Shown: positions 32,757 through 43,812 of the stretch, one piece after another
How positions within the stretch are numbered: the first letter of the stretch is position 1
Layout of the letters: each line of letters begins with the position of its first letter
NCBI RefSeq assembly: GCF_001411555.2
Contig: NC_049901.1
Coordinates: forward strand, 7,264,681 to 7,328,680
Direction: 5' to 3'
Length of the DNA stretch: 64,000 nucleotides
Source of the DNA: Juglans regia
Lineage: Eukaryota; Streptophyta; Magnoliopsida; Fagales; Juglandaceae
The notes under the pieces: generated by a model
What the model saw: only the letters and a program-made list of their open reading frames with translations
Databases searched by the model: none
Told to the model about the DNA's origin: nothing
Program-made: the position numbers and the translations under genes

Positions 32757-34722
32757 ATGGAATCCCGCACGGAACATGGGAACCTTCCCAAGCAAGCAAT
32801 GAAGACGACGAAACACGGAGGGTGGTCATCTTCTTCAGCTCAGTTGAGCGACGTCCCCACCGACGTGCAGGAAGACGATACACAAAGGGAGGTACTCTCT
32901 TTGTCATCTTGATTGTCATCTATCTATTCGCATGACCACAACCGAATCTCCCAATAATTTTGTTTCAGCTTTTAATAGATGATTTCGATTTTTCCAAAAT
33001 CACCAAATCCGTGAGTACACATTCATCTTGAATAACTGAAAATCCTAACCCTAAAACTTTCCCTAACCCGAACCCTAACCCTAACCATAATGGGAGATCT
33101 CGACATTCTTGTGGATTTTGAAATAGCACTTGATTTAGACTCGAAATTACAAATTATTTCGAAATACTTGTAGATTCGAAACCCTAGTCCTAATCGAGCA
33201 GAAAAATATAAATACTCTGTTTTTTTTTTTTCGTATATCATTTCTTGATTGTTCATTTACCGTGGTTGAGAAATCTTGTCTCCTTCAGTTTTAGTAGCAG
33301 TAGGCATGATTGATCTAAAAAAAACAAAACTAAAATGAAGGCATTTTCACTTAGGTATGATCTTTATTTTGGTAGGAAAATCAAAAAGGAAATAAATGTT
33401 CTGGATCCCAAAAACATTGAAAGCATTGGGGGATTGAAAAAGGACGAGACGAGGTGAAGGATTGTGTGTGCTGTTTCTGGATATTGCCATGGATGTACGA
33501 GCAGAATTTTTCTGTCTCTTTCATCTGTTCTTAGATTGAGACTTTTATCTTGACTAATCATTTCTTTATTTGTACATGTGTTACAATGTTACTAGGATTG
33601 TTTTTCTGGATGATAAGTAATAGATGTTATGTCATATCTTTATTATGGTTTTAAATTATACACTAAATTTTCAAACTTAGATTGAGGAGTATCAAGGAAT
33701 AATTTAATTCGGTCATCTGTTCTTAGTTGTGTTTTATCTTGACTATATAATTTCTTTTGCAAGACGTGTTACAATGTTACTAGGATGGGTTTGTGTGTTG
33801 TTTTCATAAGCATTGTGTGATTGATATTCACCAAAATATCATGTCTCAGATTTTGAACATGCCATCCTTTGTTTGTCTCGTCTCACATATAGGAGCAAAT
33901 GATACCAAATTAAATCTAGGTTTTGGTGGTTAAGGAATCTAGGTTATGATGGGAAGAGGAAGACTTTAATTATTTGTAAGGTCCAACATGTAGAATATCT
34001 TATTAAATGTTTGGAGAGTAAGATTTGTTTAGTTTAAATGTGTGGAGACTTTAAATTGTCTTGATAGTTGATAGTCTTTTAAAGAAGATGCTGAAAGTTT
34101 CTCAAAGTTCTTGATTGTCCATTTTCCTTTTGTTTCTTATTCACCTTAAGTTTAAGAATATCTCATCATCCACAACGGACTTTTCTTCATCTTCTGGTAA
34201 ACGAAGTTCGGGTCAACTATTATGCTTCTGTGAAATTGAAGCCCAACTAAGATACTCATCTACTACAAGAAATCCAGGACGACCCTTCTTAGGGTGTCCT
34301 AACTACAACACAAAGGTAACTACATTCATGTTTAATAAAAAATTTAAATATTATGTGCATCTAACATGTTTCTCAAATATGTTTAAAATAATTAGGGATT
34401 ACCATATTGTAAGTATTTTAAGTGGGTAGAGGAGGATCAATACAGAAAGTCCGATCTAAGAGAAACTCACAATGAACTGTTAAGAGCGAAGAAAGAGTTG
34501 GAGAAGATACTTGACGATATCGAAAAGAGCAAAGTTGATCTCCGGAGGAGAGCGGATGACATCGAGATGAGAGAGATGGCGCTATCCAATAGAAATGAAG
34601 AGGTTGTGAAGAAGGAGTTGGCGCTTATTGTACGCGAAGCTGAAATCAGACGCTCACGCACACTACTCCGGATGTATTGGGCTGCCGCATTTGTTGTAGC
34701 ATGTTACTTGTCTTGTAAATAA
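32757..34722 (+). CDS. GRF-type zinc finger protein with coiled coil and C-terminal membrane segment (MULE passenger)
   Basis: Four exons fit by frame and splice signals: 32757-32891, 32969-33010, 34151-34315, 34396-34722, each joined in phase 0 at gt/ag, giving about 222 residues. The first two exons are hydrophilic (MESRTEHGN start, DDFDFSKITKS). Exon 3 holds a GRF zinc finger: LLCFCEIEAQLRYSSTTRNP then GRPFLGCPNYNTK, completed in exon 4 by LPYCKYFKWVEED. A long charged coiled coil follows, and a hydrophobic end (LLRMYWAAAFVVACYLSCK) suggests a tail-anchored protein. GRF fingers bind nucleic acid, often single-stranded DNA, in proteins such as NEIL3, TOP3A and APE2. Plants have many short GRF proteins of this build and unknown role. 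The first intron of the model and the start of exon 3 (34151 or 34157) are the least certain. Confidence 0.72.
33035..33095. repeat. Telomere-like CCCTAA tract in intron 2 of the GRF gene
   Basis: Several imperfect ccctaac units (aaccctaaaac, ccctaacccgaaccctaac, ccctaacc), with a further telo-box-like aaaccctag at about 33178. Telo-box motifs occur near starts of plant growth genes; here it is intronic. Confidence 0.6.
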
Positions 34723-35425
34723 GTGATAAACTTACAAATAGTGTTAGAAGTTAGTTGCTATGTATATTTAAGTTGTTTATATGTTGGTTGGTGATGTTAG
34801 AACTTAGTATGATTGTATAGTCTAATTGCATTTTTTTTTCTATGTTCTTCAAAAACATACTTGCATCTGAAATTAAGCAATTCTATTTGAACTCTAGTTG
34901 TTGATTTTGGTTTGAGTCTATGTTTTGTTCCCGTTTATGTAATTGTTTATTGACATTTATGTTATATTCTTGGCCACAATAAATTTGGGTTGGGAAATTT
35001 GGCTCATAGGATGCCTGGATTGTTTGGTTGATGCATAAGTTTGTGGTAACGCAGCGGCAGAGTTGAAGGATGGACTTGCTGTGCTATAATTTCTTACAAC
35101 TATGAATGCATATTGCATGGATATTCTTATGTGATTAGAATGTCAGTTTGCACATTACGTGGTTTTCTTATGAAAGTTTGGTCAAAACAAAAATTTTATG
35201 TAACCAAATAGTAGATGGTTGCTGTAACTGTCACAGACTGGAGATTTATATGATTCACCAGTGTGCCTGCTTTGAGGAAAAATAACCAATATCCTTCAAC
35301 TGATTTTCTCCCAATGGATATAGTCAAAACTACTCCAGTTTCGCTCAAACCGACAAAGCATTGTTCGGACTATGGAGTTAGGGCACACTTGAGTATTTTA
35401 GTCTGATTGTATATAGTGTATATTT

Positions 35426-35690
35426 AATTTAATTTTAATTTTTTTTTGGATAATTGGACAAAGTTGACAGCTGCACACAAAAGGGATGAGCCAACCAAAG
35501 CACACTCCGTGTGATTTTAATTTTTTTTTGGATAATTGGACAAAGCCGTAGCTTTGGCTTAGCATGCGTGTATGCGTGTATGCCCTGTAACTGCGTGTAA
35601 GAAGCCGTAGCTTTGGCTTAGTATGCGTGTAACTGCATACCTGTAAGTATGCGTGTAACTGCATACATGTAACTGCATACCAGTAGGTAC
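35426..35690. repeat. Short internal repeats of the MULE
   Basis: tttttttttggataattgga occurs twice (about 35441 and 35522), and gccgtagctttggcttag plus gcgtgtaactgcatac each recur several times. This has the character of subterminal or structural repeats. Confidence 0.55.
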
Positions 35691-35810
35691 TAACTTCTCT
35701 AACCCAGTAAATAATTCAACCAACTAAAATACCAGTAGGTACTAAAATAATCAACCCACTAAAATAATTCAAAATAATGTTATGATTTGTTCCAACTACA
35801 CAAAAAACCA

Positions 35811-36090
35811 TTCAATCTTGTATCTTTTGTCAAGATTTCCAAAAAAATTACATTTACAACTTACAAAAAAACAACCAACATGAGATTGCCATTCAATCTT
35901 GTATCTTTTGTCAAGATTTCCAAAAAAATTACATTTACAACTTACAAAAAAACAACCAACATGAGATTGCCATCAATCTTGTATCTTTTGTCAAGATTTC
36001 CAAAAAAATTACATGTACAACTTACAAAAAAACAACCAACATGAGATTGCCATCAATCTTGTATCTTTTGTCAAGATTTCCAAAAACCCC
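35811..36090. repeat. 80-81-bp tandem repeat, about 3.5 copies
   Basis: Units start with tcaatcttg at 35812, 35893, 35973 and 36053, and contain tcttttgtcaagatttcc, acatttacaacttac and aacaaccaacatgagattg. Copies are almost identical. The plus-strand frame through it simply repeats. Confidence 0.9.
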
Positions 36091-37010
36091 AATTAAAGTT
36101 TCTACCAAGAAACAAAAACATGACTAATCCATCACATCATTTCCAGCTCTTGAACATCCTTCACCAATGTTTCTACCAATAAACCCCAATGTTTCCTGCA
36201 TGTGAAGTAAGATAAAAATAAAGGAATTAATATAATTGATATAGAAGATAAACCACATGATAAAAATAAAGGAATTAATATATTTGAGATGTACAAAGAT
36301 TACAAACAATAAGAGTTCTTAAGCCTTTAATATTAGTTAAATGGTATCTTCCATCTGTAAATTTAAGCTGAGTATTGATGGAGTTAATTGAAAAGGCCAG
36401 GAATCCTGGCTTAGCTAATTGCGGGGTCATAATTAAAAATCATGATGGTAAGTTTGTTTAGAATTTTTCTTGCCATCTGGGTCATGGGATAAACATTTTG
36501 CTGAACTTTCTACTTTGAAATGTGGTTTATTATTATACTATCAACTACAAATTTTAAAATCAGTAATACAGTAATTCATGTGAAAGGTTATTAGCTAATT
36601 AATTAACTTAAAATAGATAATTAAAATATAAATTCAACTTTAATTTATAAAATATTAATCTTTCAACATTAAATAAATATAGAGTTTTGTTATATATTTT
36701 TAAGAGAGTAAAATCATATATATATATATAATTAGATAAAATGATTTTCTACCATTATAATAGTTTTAGAATTTCCAAAATAGAAGAAACTTACTTTAAT
36801 GCTATAAAATTCTATTGTTTTGTAGTACTGCAACTACCGCCACTAAAACTGCCACTCACTTGAGCTATTGTCATCTACCAAGTTTGATCAAAGACAACCC
36901 CCACACTAATGTACCCCGACACAATAATCTAACAAAAGCAGATTCCATATGATGTTGTAACACGGATGATTTATTACTTTATCTATATCCTTAGCTCGTA
37001 GTACCTGGAA

Positions 37011-39465
37011 TTAGTTCCTTGGGCTCGCCAACCACGGTTGAACCAATTGTGAATCATCTAATCCAAGTTGTTTAGGTTGTGATCCATCCAACCCAAATTG
37101 AACCTGTAAGGATTCATGATGGTAGATTAGAAATATGTCAATATTACTATTGACATATGAAAAGTTAAGAAGTATTACACTTTCTTGACTCCCACCCACT
37201 GTTTGTCCAATCTGGGTTCCATCAATGACAACAGCTGATTTGTCTTGAACAAGCTGGAGATAAACAAACAAAAAAAAACATGAAAATCAAATAAAAACAT
37301 AAATATAACATTTCAAGTATAAATATAACAAAAGTAATATAATTGCACATAACCAACATTGGAAACATCTAACACTGATGGGCCAAATAAATTCCTGCAT
37401 GTGTCTGGCACTGGTGTATCTCCTCCATCTCTCTAATAAACAAGTAGCATTGGCAAGAACGTAAGTTTTTGCATGTAATAAAATAGCCCCGAAACAAATA
37501 TATTTTTAAAGCTAAAATAATATTCACCTGTTTACGTTTCCGGTTTACTGGTGCTTTCTTTGTCTTTCCTTTAAGTTTCCGCATCTCTTTCTCCATCTTG
37601 GATGCTCTCCGAAGAGATGGGGGTCTGCCTTTCCCTCTGACAACCAATGGACTGAGCACTTGTTTTGAACTACCCACAGTGAGTGTGTCATTTTGAGTAC
37701 AACCAACATTAGAACCAGTGAGAGTAATTGATGGAGGTTCTTGATTCTCACTATATAATTCAATCATTGCATGTAACTTATGTGTGGCATCCTTAGTATG
37801 TTTTTTTGAACCCGCTGCATAAGTAATCATTTGATAACAGACTTTTAATAGACTAGAATATCTGCAAGCATCTGGCCGCTGATCCCCTGCATCATAGCTG
37901 CTATCGATTAACGTGTATCTCCTTTTGATATCCTTCCTCCATCGGTCTAAAATGTACTTCTCTGGCAGGGATTTTCTCCCGTTACACTTAAATACAGCGA
38001 GAATGTGCCGACACAGTATACCTCTCATCTGAAATAAACCACATGAACACTTAGCATCTGCATCTTCCTCATTGAAGTCCACAGAAAACGTAACCAACTT
38101 ACTGAACTCTTCCACACGAACTTCATCCTCTACCTGATAGGTCTTTACTGCACCATCCCTCTTAAGTAACTCTGGATCCAAATCGATAATGCCGGTAAGT
38201 TGCATCTGAACTTCCCTAAATTTAGCATTTGTGTACAACTCTTGAAATCTCTTCTCCAGAGGAGATCTAGATATGCAAGGAATGGTAACGCTAAATGAGT
38301 AGAAGTCCGCGTTATTTTCACTCTCAATTTTTTTTTTCAACGCACTATCAAACTGATCGACAAACTCTTTCAAGTTTGTCTTAGCATGAATGTAACCATC
38401 GAAAAAAGCATTCATGCTCTCACTGCGTTGCGTTGTACTCATCCCAGCCCAAAAACAGTCCTTCAAGAATGCCGGCACCCAATACTCACGCTCAGTGTAT
38501 AAACTTTTCAGCCAGACATTATCATGCAAGCGGTACGTATCGATTAACTCATCCCAAGATTTCTCAAACTCGTCAATGGTATGCGTGTCATACACACATT
38601 TCATCAATGCATTCTTCATCCCACTTTTGTACGAAGCATAGGAGGACAACTTCTCGGGCACTTTTTTCAGTATATGCCACAAACACAGTCGATGTCGGCT
38701 TTCAGGAAAAACAATAGCTATTGCATTTTTCATCGCCTTGTCTTGATCGGTGATAATAGCTTTTGGAGCGATACCATCCATACACTTCAACCACGTCTGG
38801 AATAACCAAACAAAAGTCTCTGTATCCTCACTGGAAATCAACCCTGCTCCCAACAGAATTGATTGCCCATGGTGGTTTACACCAACAAATGGTGCAAAGG
38901 GCATCCCATACCTATTCGTCAGGTATGTAGTGTCGAATGTCACCACATCACCGAAGTATTGGTAGGCTGCCCTACTACGAGGGTCTGCCCAGAAGACATT
39001 CCTTAACCTCCCCTCATCATCCAAATCCATCAGTGCAAAGAAACCAGGATTTTTGTACTGCATCCTACAAAAATACTCTTGAAGCGCTCCTGCACCACCT
39101 TTACCAATCCTTAGATGTCTTGCCTTGTCGATATAATTACGACAATCCTTTTCTAAAAATGGGAGGTTCTCGAATCCACCAGCGCCAACGACGAGAGATC
39201 CGAAACTCTTATTCATTCGAATACCAGCCATATCGTTTATATCTAGGACTCTTTTTACAGAGTCACTCACTTCTCTATTACATCGAAAGAAGCGAGCCTT
39301 ATTTGGACTAAGGTCATGGTTATGGGTATTATTCACTGTTGTCAACCGGAACTTTCCATCAACTTTTAAGGCATTAATCTTTGCCTTACATTCTGTCTTT
39401 CCTGTTGGACGTGGTCTAGCGACATTCAATGTCCTATTCCGAGCCTTCCAACCAACTAATTCCAA
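37011..39465 (-). CDS. FAR1/FHY3-type MULE transposase
   Basis: One long open exon runs from at least 39465 to 37528 (646 codons), ending KKAPVNRKRKQ at a donor (gtgaat). Further exons are likely at about 37432-37354 and 37253-37181 and a last one at about 37105-37011 ending at a stop; their phases are not fully resolved. Residues (from 39465): second half of the FAR1 DNA-binding domain 1-60 (ECKAKINALKVDGKF, THNHDLS), MULE DDE core with D178 (VVTFDTTY), D240 (AIITDQDKAM) and E349 (TQRSESMNAFFDGY), and a SWIM finger at 473-487 (CSCGLFQMRGILCRH). An acceptor-like ttggaattag lies just upstream, so the N-terminal half of the FAR1 domain is on an exon I could not place. Relatives act either as transposases or as domesticated light-signalling factors (FHY3/FAR1); the 9-bp duplications favour transposase. 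Confidence 0.88.
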
Positions 39466-40760
39466 AAAAATAAAGTTGGAAGTACATAAAGCCCCGCTAA
39501 ACTATTAGCTAAAAGGATTTATTTACACTTAACTGACCATACGTGTTGCTTTAAAACATCAATTCCATAGAAAAGAATGAGCTCAGTACAAAAGATGAGT
39601 TTGGAAAAGGGTAAAAACATGGTAACAAAGTACGTGATAACAAGTAGCCCATTGCAGCTTGATTTCTCACATGTTACATAACGGGGGAAAATGAATTATT
39701 CGCAAAAAAATGGAAATCAAAGACTGAAAACATGTTACATCAATGCTTCATTGCTTCTTTTTTTCTTTTATTTTTCTGTGGAGCAGTAGTGGGCAAATCA
39801 ATATTAGAGCCAAGGTTTTCTGGAATAGCGAATTATTTCCAGAGATAGTTAGTATATGATAGCGATCTTAATCCAGTGGATGCAAATCAAAAGTCCTGCA
39901 CCCAAATATGATAAAAAAACAAATACAAAATCTCATTGCAGAAAGGCTTCTGAAACTAAAAAGGACGTCTATTTCATCACCCACTCCTTTTCTAAAGTTT
40001 TCGTTTGATACATCATCCGTTCTTCGAAATAGCACAAAACTAAACACTAAAACACAAGCTTCATCAAAATATATGATTGATGGCTGTGTGATCGGATTAC
40101 ATTGTGAACTTAGAATATGAATTGCGTCCCTTGAAATTCTACAGCATTAAAGCTAAGGACCAATAATCATACAAGACTTAACCAGACAATAGGAAGAAGT
40201 TAATGGCTGTGCGTCCATAAGCATGGCATAACAACAAACACATCTACTACAAAAAAATAATGAATATGAAAACCCATATCCAGGAATGTGACAAAAAAAT
40301 TTATAACAAATACCCACATTACATTCAATCTCCGTAGGTGTTCTATTTATTTATGATAAAGAAGAAAGAAGAAGATCGGCTGTTGTTCAGACTACCATTT
40401 CTTGAGACAGAGCAAGCCCATACCCACTGTGCATCATTGGGTGTCGTTTCTTCAGACACCCAAGAGGAATACCAGTTCCAGTTGACGGTGATGGAGCCGG
40501 TGATGCCAAAGATGAAGAAAAAAAAAAAAAACCAGAAACCAGAGGTCCAACACGACGAAGAAGACGAACCTGCTTTTCTTTTTCTCAGAGCAGAAGATGG
40601 TTTCTGGGTCCGACTACACTCACTTGAACGCGATGAAGATCGACGAACGGATTTTCCCTTTCAGCGCAAAATGGTTTCGGATCCAGATGGAGAACGATGA
40701 ACCCACAGCTCGCAAAAATGGTTTCTCAAATCAAATGGCGCTCTGAAACGAGGCCTTTCC
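39466..40760 (-). other. Upstream region of the transposase gene
   Basis: It should hold the promoter, leader and missing first coding exon(s). 40338-40740 is less AT-rich and contains a lysine/glutamate-rich plus-strand frame (40491-40700, PKMKKKKKNQKPEVQ), which may be only a shadow of the minus-strand leader. The motif atggtttc recurs three times at 40588-40720. Nothing else is recognised. Confidence 0.4.
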
Positions 40761-40873
40761 GCCCAATTTTTTTTTTTTAATATAATTAATAACCGCTGAC
40801 GTGGCTACGTGGCATTAGCCACGTCAGCGATTCCGCTACGGGTACTCGAAGACGGGTACCTGTAGCAGAATTG

Positions 40874-40882
40874 TTCCCAATA
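40874..40882. repeat. 9-bp target duplication of the MULE, right copy
   Basis: ttcccaata. The bases 40879-40887 (aatatactt) overlap it and form the second copy of the target duplication of the foldback MITE at 32314. Confidence 0.8.
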
Positions 40883-40887
40883 TACTT

Positions 40888-41638
40888 TTGATTTCAAAAT
40901 TATTGAAGCTGACGAAGTATATATTCTAGGATTGATGAGGCACATTACATCACATCACATGGATTTTCTACGGGCTCCAATATCTATTGACGTTAATTCA
41001 TAATTAAGTGAGCGAAAAAGAAGGAGAGTACGATGGTTTTTGCTTCGTGAAAAAGATAGAAATTAAAGTAAGAGGAAATTAGAAATAAAAATCTATTGCC
41101 AAAATTAGAAAATAATCATGTTAAATTTCATTTTATATATAATAATTGGGTACTATTATTTAGTATATCACATGAGTGAAACATTAGAACCACGAAAATA
41201 ATGAATTAAAAAATAAGCAAGGGCGCCAGTACTGAGAATGATATAAAGGTTGAGAATTGTAACAATAACATTGCAGAAAATATAATATATAATATACATT
41301 TATAATATTAATTGGGTACTATTATAGGCCTTGGCGTATGAATTTATAAAGAAATTAGGTATTAATCGTGGATAGGCGGCGGAAGCGGGGAATTGGCAGT
41401 CTTCTTAGATTTTCCTTAGTTTTTTTGGGGGTTAATATGATACGTACATCTCGAGGGATAAGCTCTATATAAATAGGGAGTGCGAGAGGATAGCTAGGCG
41501 CTTCAGTCTTCGTATAAAGTAAAGATACAAATTAAACACATTATTTTAATTCATTATTTTGATCAAAATGACAAAAATATAGATCGAGACCGCCTAGCTG
41601 TGTTTGTTTGCTTGCTTGTGATTTCAGGGATGGCCTGA
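40888..41638. other. Non-coding stretch
   Basis: AT-rich sequence. Near 41465 is ctctatataaatagggag, a plus-strand TATA-like sequence. I find no plus-strand gene after it, and it lies in the 3' flank of the RALF-like gene. Confidence 0.45.
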
Positions 41639-42013
41639 TCAGCCGGGGATACCGCGTTGGCATCGGTCGTAAGTGGAGCAAGCTCGCGTCCGTCCACGCA
41701 CAGGGACTATGCAGTTGCCATATCTTATTCCACTACAGACTGGTGGCTGGAAGAGAGATCTGTATGCTACATATTCGCTAGAATAGTAGTAGTAGTCGAA
41801 GTAGTACGGTCCGGGTTCTGGTCCTGGATATACTTGGTAGTCATCGAGCTGCTCTGCTAATTCTCGGCTGCATTCTCCAACCGAAGCATCGCATCCAGTA
41901 CTTGTATTTCTGTCATGATCAGGGACTACACCGGACTCAATCATGCTCGGTATTACGGCAAAAAACAATATCACTACTCCAAGTTGCAACGATCTCTTCG
42001 ATTCTTTTCCCAT
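41639..42013 (-). CDS. RALF-like secreted peptide, tyrosine-rich, divergent
   Basis: Intronless, 124 residues. An N-terminal signal peptide (hydrophobic LQLGVVILFFAVIPSM at 9-24) directs secretion. The propeptide is acidic and tyrosine-rich (YYFDYYYYSSEY, 70-81). The C-terminus fits a RALF peptide: YVAYRSLFQPPVC then YGNCIVPVRG and ACSTYDRCQRG, with four cysteines at 93, 101, 112 and 118 spaced 7-10-5, close to the 8-12-5 of classical RALFs. RALF peptides signal in the cell wall through FERONIA-type receptor kinases with LLG co-receptors. The YISY contact motif is changed to YVAY and there is no dibasic RRxL site-1-protease signal. A TATA-like tttatata stands about 55 bp upstream (42066-42074). 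Confidence 0.82.
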   Translation of the reverse strand: MGKESKRSLQLGVVILFFAVIPSMIESGVVPDHDRNTSTGCDASVGECSRELAEQLDDYQVYPGPEPGPYYFDYYYYSSEYVAYRSLFQPPVCSGIRYGNCIVPVRGRTRACSTYDRCQRGIPG

Positions 42014-42065
42014 CTTTTCGTTTGTTGTTTGAGCTCGTGCCTATGTTCCGGGGGGACTAGCTAGC

Positions 42066-42074
42066 TATATAAAT
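42066..42074 (-). promoter_or_regulatory. TATA-like box of the 41639-42013 gene
   Basis: Minus strand atttatata at a plausible distance from the ATG at 42013; implies a very short leader. Confidence 0.5.
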
Positions 42075-43404
42075 GGGAAGAATATTCCTTCGCTAAAAAA
42101 GCAGAACCGGATTATGAATGAAAGGCTGTAATTTGATTGGAACGACTCCCCGGTTGTTTCGCCGCCTGACCAGCAAGTAACTCAAAACGTGTTTCCAGCA
42201 GTACTGGAGCGTAGTCTTTGTCGACCGAATAATATTGTTTTGTCTTCCTATTCTTTTCGTACGTCTTGGATCGAGATATTGCAGTATTTTAGCGATTTTG
42301 GCCGAATCATCACATGTGCTGCAAGGGTCCAGCTTGATTGAGATTTCTTCCGTTTGCTCTTTAATTTAATTTGAAATTAATAAATCTTTGGACTATGTTT
42401 TTTCTTAGAAATTGAACAGTCGTGAAAATTATATAATTTTACTAACAAAAACTTAATTAGTTCTTATAATATAAAATTGTAAAATTTCTATCAATAACAA
42501 ATTTTTATAATTTAAATCATAAAATATTTAACGCACGATTTTGTATAATAAAATAGTTAAAGATAGATAAAAATGCAATGTAAAGGAAGACGCTCTCCTC
42601 AGTCCTCTCCCCATCGAAGTCCAAACGACAAAGGTGCGTGGTGGCTGGGCTATCCATGTAAAACAATATGACATAATTGCCTTATCCGATAATCATGTGT
42701 TGGCCATGAATTCAAGTAATTGCTTAGTGACGACAAGATTAGGTAGCGCATTTGCCATTTGGTGTGGCCCTGCAGCCACCTGCACCTAGAGGTTCAAAAA
42801 GGGATGACGATCAGGAGACTTCTTAATTTCATTTCTATCATACAAAATTTTACTTTTATTTTTAATTTATCTTTTCTTAAAATTTGTAACTCTTTCGATG
42901 ATCAGTCTGTCACACCTTCTTCGTTAATGGTGATGCTAAAAGGAAGAAATTAATAGAGTGACCTGTTTCTCGGTGAGAAGAATGTAAAGGTATTTCTCTG
43001 TCACAATGAAGCGAGGGTACGTTTATTAATAAAATTAAGGTTCTGTCCTCATTTTTTAAGAGAAAATAGTCATCCTTATTGCTCATTTGATCTCTAAACT
43101 TGCAGTATTATTGCTATATATGACCTTTAGTAGCAAGAAAACAAATCTACAAAAATCGAACTGATCGATTGAGCCCAAAGGTCTCGTGCATGCAGCACCT
43201 TAATTCATATATAAGTTATTCAGCATGTGAATTTTCCCATTAATTTCACATCTTTCACACGTACGCTCCACACATGATGCATAATTAAGACAAGTAAACA
43301 AGTTTGAAAACACAGATACGTACACGTAGTTACACAAAGACTGACCATATAAATTAAGGGGGAGATTATGCATCATTTTCGCAACTGATCAACATCGATC
43401 GATC
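42075..43404. other. Spacer between RALF-like genes
   Basis: Upstream region of the first RALF-like gene and downstream region of the second. No repeat or gene recognised. Confidence 0.5.
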
Positions 43405-43812
43405 TCATGAGATATAGCGACGAGTACGGTGACGGCAGCATCGAGTAAAATAGGTACAGGGTCGATGGTGTGGACTGACGCGCACTATGCAGTTGCCATA
43501 CATATTCGCATCACAAACCGGAGGTCTCTGAAGAGCTCCATACGATATGCCTCGTTGATACGTGGACCCTCGAACAACATCATGTTTACCCTTTTCATGA
43601 TGATCTGCATTCAAGTACTCATGATCTTCTTCTTCTTCTTCTCCTACACTGTTGGTCCCATTATTATATAGCTGCTGGTTCGTGTTGTTCTCGGCAGAAA
43701 CGCTTGGATGCCCTGAAACTGACATACTCGACGTTGTTGATCTGGAGATAATAATCGAGATAACTATAAACATCAAGCAAAGGCCTACTCCATTTAATAG
43801 GCACCCCATCAT
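43405..43812 (-). CDS. RALF-like secreted peptide
   Basis: Intronless, 135 residues. The start at 43812 gives a signal segment LNGVGLCLMFIVISIIIS. The propeptide is low complexity with NNTNQQLYNNGTNS and an acidic run, EEEEEDHEYLNADHHEKGKH. The mature part retains the conserved RGISYGALQRPPVC (ISYGAL, residues 89-94), then MYGNCIVRV and RPCTYFTRC, with cysteines at 100, 108, 119 and 125 (an extra one at 126) and a basic end (RHRTRRYIS). By family knowledge it would act extracellularly on CrRLK1L receptors. The gene and about 2 kb upstream are duplicated at 48054-51010. Confidence 0.85.
   Translation of the reverse strand: MMGCLLNGVGLCLMFIVISIIISRSTTSSMSVSGHPSVSAENNTNQQLYNNGTNSVGEEEEEDHEYLNADHHEKGKHDVVRGSTYQRGISYGALQRPPVCDANMYGNCIVRVSPHHRPCTYFTRCCRHRTRRYIS

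Larger units (their letters stand above)
32562..40873 (-). mobile_element. Two-gene Mutator-like element (MULE), 8312 bp
   Basis: Bounded by a perfect 9-bp duplication, the Mutator hallmark. Ends are weakly inverted: left caaaaatgctacttgtac, right (inverse) caattctgctacaggtac, sharing CAA, TGCTAC and GTAC; both then have gtaccc motifs. Inside are a MULE/FAR1 transposase gene on the minus strand (37011-39465 and upstream), a GRF-zinc-finger gene on the plus strand (32757-34722) and an 80-bp tandem repeat between them. The genes converge. The transposase exon has no stop over 646 codons, so the element is young or under selection. The terminal repeats are much shorter or more diverged than those of maize MuDR. 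Confidence 0.8.

Noticed and set aside
33035..33095. Genuine telomere or chromosome end
   Set aside because: Only a few imperfect units inside an intron, with ordinary sequence on both sides.
35787..36044. 85-codon frame with repeated peptide
   Set aside because: Direct translation of the 80-bp tandem repeat; frame breaks in the third unit.
38414..39311. Several plus-strand frames opposite the MULE transposase
   Set aside because: Antisense shadows of a strongly supported coding exon.
40338..40700. 120-codon lysine/glutamate-rich plus-strand frame near the MULE right end
   Set aside because: No domain or splice context; probably shadows the transposase leader. Kept only as a remark.
41657..41860. 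67-codon frame antisense to the RALF-like gene
   Set aside because: Shadow frame; the minus strand has signal peptide, cysteine pattern and TATA-like box.
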